64,000 nucleotides of DNA from CAVSPO01 sp963730005. GTDB taxonomy: Bacteria > Actinomycetota > Actinomycetes > Propionibacteriales > Propionibacteriaceae. The translations under genes were made by a program, and so were the position numbers. Location of the stretch: the NCBI GenBank assembly GCA_963730005.1, contig CAVSPO010000023.1:124001-188000 (forward strand), read 5' to 3'. Below, one piece after another: positions 61,070 through 64,000 of this stretch (positions are counted from its first letter, which is position 1; the number at the start of each line of letters is the position of its first letter). The notes under the pieces are model-generated. The model was given only the letters and a program-made list of their open reading frames with translations. It was not told the DNA's origin and did not search any database.

Positions 61070-64000
61070 CTGGAGGCCCCCTGGAGATCATCGGGGGTCA
61101 GGTCATCCAGCACGTCCTGGTCGGGGTCGTCGAAGTCGATCTCCGGGTTCTGCGCACCCTCGCGCTCGCCCTGCCGGTCGATTTCTCCGCCCAGGGAATT
61201 GAGCAGGTCGAGCACCAGCCCCACGACGATCAGGTAGACGCCGATGTCGAAGAAGAGCGCGGTGGCCAGGTGTACCGGGCCGAAGATCGGCCAGTGGAAG
61301 TCGAAAACGGTGGTCTGCAGGATGGTGCCACCGAAGACGACGGGCGCCAGGGCGGCCAGCACGGCCGTGCCCATGCCGATACCCAGCAGCCTGCCCGGCG
61401 AGATCGGGGCCGCTTCGTGCAGCTCGAAGCGCCCGCCCGCCAGATAACGAGTGATGAAGGCGATTCCTGCGACGGTGCCGCCCGCGAAACCGCCGCCCGG
61501 CGCGTTGTGCCCCGAGAAGAGCAGGAACAGCGAGAACACCAGGAGCGCAGGGAACAGCATCCGGGTGCCGATCTCGACGATCACCGAACGCCGGCGTGGG
61601 GTGAGGGTGTTGGTCGAGCTCAGCCACCTTTGGCCGCGTGAAGGCGCCCGCAGATGGGGCGCGGGTGTCAGGTGCTGGACGTCGGGCACGACACGGTGCA
61701 CGCCTTCCAGGCCGTCGTGCCAGACCATCGCCGTGCGCAGGGCTGTCTGCCGGACCTTGGCGTTCGGTGGGTGGCGCCGGCCGCGGACGAACATCAGGGA
61801 GGCAACTCCGGTGGCCGCCACCAGCAGCACCGAGAGTTCGCCGATGGTGTCCCAGGCACGGGTGTCCACGAGGGTGACGTTGACGATGTTGCGGCCGTAG
61901 CCGAACTCGTAGACCTCTTGCGGGTAGTTCACGGTGACCGGTTCGTGGATGCGGGCGCCGGTGGCGAGCAATCCCAGGACGGCGACCGTCACGCCGACGG
62001 CAACACCCAGCAGGGCGCGCAGTCGTCGTGACGCCTGCGGGCGGACCGAGAACTCGGTTGGGAACCGGCGCAACACCAGCACGAACACCACCAGCGTGAC
62101 GGTCTCGACGACAGTCTGGGTGAGCGCCAGATCGGGGGCGCCCTGGACGGCGAACAATACCGCGACGCCGTAGCCGACGACGCCCAGCAGCAGCACCGCC
62201 GTCATCCGGTGGGCGGTGCGGGTGAGCATCACCACGGCGGCGATCACCACCACCACCATTCCGGCCTGGGTGTAGTTGTCCCACGCCCGGAGCCGACCGG
62301 GGAGATCAGGTCGGCCGACGCCGATGGCAACCCACGCGCCCGTCACCATGGTCAACAGCATGACGCCGAGATAGTAGGGCAGCGAGCCCCGTTGCGAACG
62401 TGCCGTGACATCGGTTGCCACGCGGTTGAGGGTGCGCACCACTGCGCGGTAGGCAGAGTCGGCGCTGGGGACGATCTCGATCCGTAGCTGCAGGGCGGCG
62501 ATCGGGCGGCGCGCCCAGAAGATCCCGCTGCCGGCGACGACGATGAGCATGGTCAGCAATGCAGGCATCTCGAGCCCGGCCCACAGCGTCAGGTGCCCCG
62601 GCTCGCCCACGTAGCTGGCGGCGTGCGGCTGCAGCAGCTGCTCCAGCTTGCTGGGGAACAGGCCCAGCAGCAATGACCCCAGTCCCAGCACTGTGGGTGG
62701 CAGGTCGAGCAGCCAGGAGTGCCGCTGAATCGGGCAGTAGTCGACCCCGGGTTTGTCGCTGAAGGCTCCCCACCACCACCGCAGGCCGTAGCCCAGCGTC
62801 ATGACGGAGCCGGCGAACACAACCACCAGGAGCACCCAGTCGTCGCTGCCGCCGTGCCACAGGGCAGCCAGGGCGGCCTCCTTGGCGACGTAGCCCAGCG
62901 TCGGCGGCAACCCTGCCATCGCAGCCACGGCGACGCCGGACACCACCGAGAGCCAGCGCAACTGCCGGCCCAGGCCAGAGAGCTTGCGCAGGTCCCGGCT
63001 CCCGGACGTCAGGTCGATCAGGCCAGTGGCCAGGAAGAGGCAGGACTTGAACAGGGCATGCGAGGTGAGCAGTGCCAGGCCAGCAAGCGCCATGGAGCTG
63101 GAGCCGTGGCCGACGAGCAAGATGATGAAGCCCAGCTGCGAGACGGTGCCGAAGGCCAGCACCAGCTTGAGGTCGTGCTGACGAAGCGCCCGGTAGCCGC
63201 CCAGCAGCATGGTGACGGCGCCGGTCCCGACCACCATGACCTGCCAGACCGGCAGGCTCGAGAAGCCAGGTGCCAGCCGCGCGACCAGGTAGACGCCCGC
63301 TTTGACCATGGCGGCCGCGTGCAGGTAGGCGCTGACCGGTGTGGGGGCTGCCATGGCGGCTGGCAGCCAGAAGTGGAACGGGATCTGGGCAGCCTTGGTG
63401 AGCGCGCCGACCAGCACCAACCCGACGGCCCACTGGACGCCGGTGGCCCCCAGGTCGAGGACCCCGGCGCGGGCATTGCCGATCAGTTCCGACAATCGGA
63501 AGGAACCGCCCGGGGACAACCCCAGGATGGCGAGCCCGGCCAGCATGGACAGGCCACCCAGGGTGGTGACGGTGATGGCCTGCAGCGCCGCGCGTCTTGA
63601 CGCCTGCCGGGTGTGGTAATGGCCGATCAGCAGGAAGCTGAACACCGTCGTCAGCTCCCAGAAGATGTAGACCAGCAGGGTGTTGTCGGTGGTCACCAGG
63701 CCGAGCATGGCGCCGGCGAAGGCGACGAAGACCCCGGCGAAGCGTCCCAAGGCGGAAGCCGTGGCCGAGAAGTACCTCGTGCAATAGACCAGAACCAGTG
63801 CGCCCACGCCACTGACGATCAGGGCCAGCAGCCAGGACAGGGTGTCCAGCCGGAAGTCGAAGGCCAAACCCAGCCCAGGCACCCAGTCCAGCCGGGTGGT
63901 GAGGCCGTCGCCGGCCAGCACCGCACCCGTCTGTGTCGCCAGCCACACGGCTGTGGAGCCGGGCACCAGGGCCAGCACCAGGAAGCCTCGCCGGGCCAGC
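61066..64000 (-). CDS. mnhA: Fused Mrp Na+/H+ antiporter subunits A and B (5' end beyond the window)
   Basis: The frame is open to the right edge, so the start is outside; about 978 codons are visible. The NuoL-like MrpA part has LVYIFWELTTVFSFLLIGHY (conserved Glu), LTKAAQIPFHFWLPAAMAA (pathway Lys) and ATPVSAYLHAA-like APTPVSAYLHAAAMVKAG, then the MrpA-specific C-terminal helices (QGAPDLALTQTVVETVTLVV). The last about 160 residues are an MrpB domain (IVEIGTRMLFPALLVFSLFL, then FSGHNAPGGGFAGGTVAGI) and an acidic tail. Ion exchange for Na+ and pH homeostasis at the membrane. A-B fusion is common in actinobacteria. First gene of the minus-strand operon. Confidence 0.95.
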   Translation of the reverse strand, partial: LARRGFLVLALVPGSTAVWLATQTGAVLAGDGLTTRLDWVPGLGLAFDFRLDTLSWLLALIVSGVGALVLVYCTRYFSATASALGRFAGVFVAFAGAMLGLVTTDNTLLVYIFWELTTVFSFLLIGHYHTRQASRRAALQAITVTTLGGLSMLAGLAILGLSPGGSFRLSELIGNARAGVLDLGATGVQWAVGLVLVGALTKAAQIPFHFWLPAAMAAPTPVSAYLHAAAMVKAGVYLVARLAPGFSSLPVWQVMVVGTGAVTMLLGGYRALRQHDLKLVLAFGTVSQLGFIILLVGHGSSSMALAGLALLTSHALFKSCLFLATGLIDLTSGSRDLRKLSGLGRQLRWLSVVSGVAVAAMAGLPPTLGYVAKEAALAALWHGGSDDWVLLVVVFAGSVMTLGYGLRWWWGAFSDKPGVDYCPIQRHSWLLDLPPTVLGLGSLLLGLFPSKLEQLLQPHAASYVGEPGHLTLWAGLEMPALLTMLIVVAGSGIFWARRPIAALQLRIEIVPSADSAYRAVVRTLNRVATDVTARSQRGSLPYYLGVMLLTMVTGAWVAIGVGRPDLPGRLRAWDNYTQAGMVVVVIAAVVMLTRTAHRMTAVLLLGVVGYGVAVLFAVQGAPDLALTQTVVETVTLVVFVLVLRRFPTEFSVRPQASRRLRALLGVAVGVTVAVLGLLATGARIHEPVTVNYPQEVYEFGYGRNIVNVTLVDTRAWDTIGELSVLLVAATGVASLMFVRGRRHPPNAKVRQTALRTAMVWHDGLEGVHRVVPDVQHLTPAPHLRAPSRGQRWLSSTNTLTPRRRSVIVEIGTRMLFPALLVFSLFLLFSGHNAPGGGFAGGTVAGIAFITRYLAGGRFELHEAAPISPGRLLGIGMGTAVLAALAPVVFGGTILQTTVFDFHWPIFGPVHLATALFFDIGVYLIVVGLVLDLLNSLGGEIDRQGEREGAQNPEIDFDDPDQDVLDDLTPDDLQGASR

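Overview
The window is a high-GC, gene-dense chromosomal segment with many ATGA/GTGA stop-start overlaps and GTG starts. It looks like a free-living actinobacterium, most plausibly of the Propionibacteriaceae or a related family. The reasons are purF-purM followed by a DUF3073 gene, a menaquinone pathway (MenA, MenG, a geranylgeranyl-reductase-type enzyme), an MptB-type polyprenol-phosphomannose mannosyltransferase, a DUF6297-type ABC membrane partner and a 14-subunit NADH dehydrogenase. The genus assignment is inference. No transposase, phage gene or CRISPR array was seen.

Layout. 1-3.1 kb: purine biosynthesis (purF, purM) and DUF3073. 3.3-3.6 kb: tRNA-Phe and tRNA-Asp on the minus strand, surrounded by perfect hairpins. 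3.7-17.2 kb: an accessory-looking stretch, all on the plus strand, lying between tRNA-Asp and tRNA-Glu. It carries (a) a sulfide:quinone-oxidoreductase-like flavoprotein, a TusE/DsrC protein and a DsrE2-type protein behind a CsoR/CstR-like operator, (b) a TrpXYZ-type ABC importer, (c) an aldehyde dehydrogenase, and (d) a five-gene Pel-like exopolysaccharide locus: lipoprotein deacetylase, PelF glycosyltransferase with a frameshift, polytopic membrane protein, spherulin-4/PelA-hydrolase-like glycosidase, and lipoprotein GH114 endo-alpha-1,4-polygalactosaminidase. 17.3-23.6 kb: tRNA-Glu, an SH3-repeat cell-wall protein, a membrane protein with a GroEL apical-domain-like region, tRNA-Lys, a 17-bp minisatellite, a patatin phospholipase, a CDF metal exporter and small proteins.

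23.6-48.8 kb is a respiratory block: menA, a TM0106-type Fe-S nuclease overlapping menG, an ABC exporter pair, an AlaT-like aminotransferase, a menaquinone-reductase-like flavoprotein, the complete nuoA-N operon and a polyprenyl diphosphate synthase that probably makes the menaquinone side chain. 48.9-57.6 kb holds an M13 peptidase, an MptB-like mannosyltransferase, an orphan peptide-type binding lipoprotein, a PIN-PhoH ATPase, a small Cys-rich protein and xseBA. 57.6-64 kb is a minus-strand Mrp Na+/H+ antiporter operon (fused MrpAB, C, D, E, F, G) that runs off the right edge.

The most interesting regions are the Pel-like locus, the sulfur-transfer cassette with its operator, the way both lie inside what is usually a contiguous Glu-Asp-Phe tRNA cluster, and the membrane-anchored GroEL apical-like protein.
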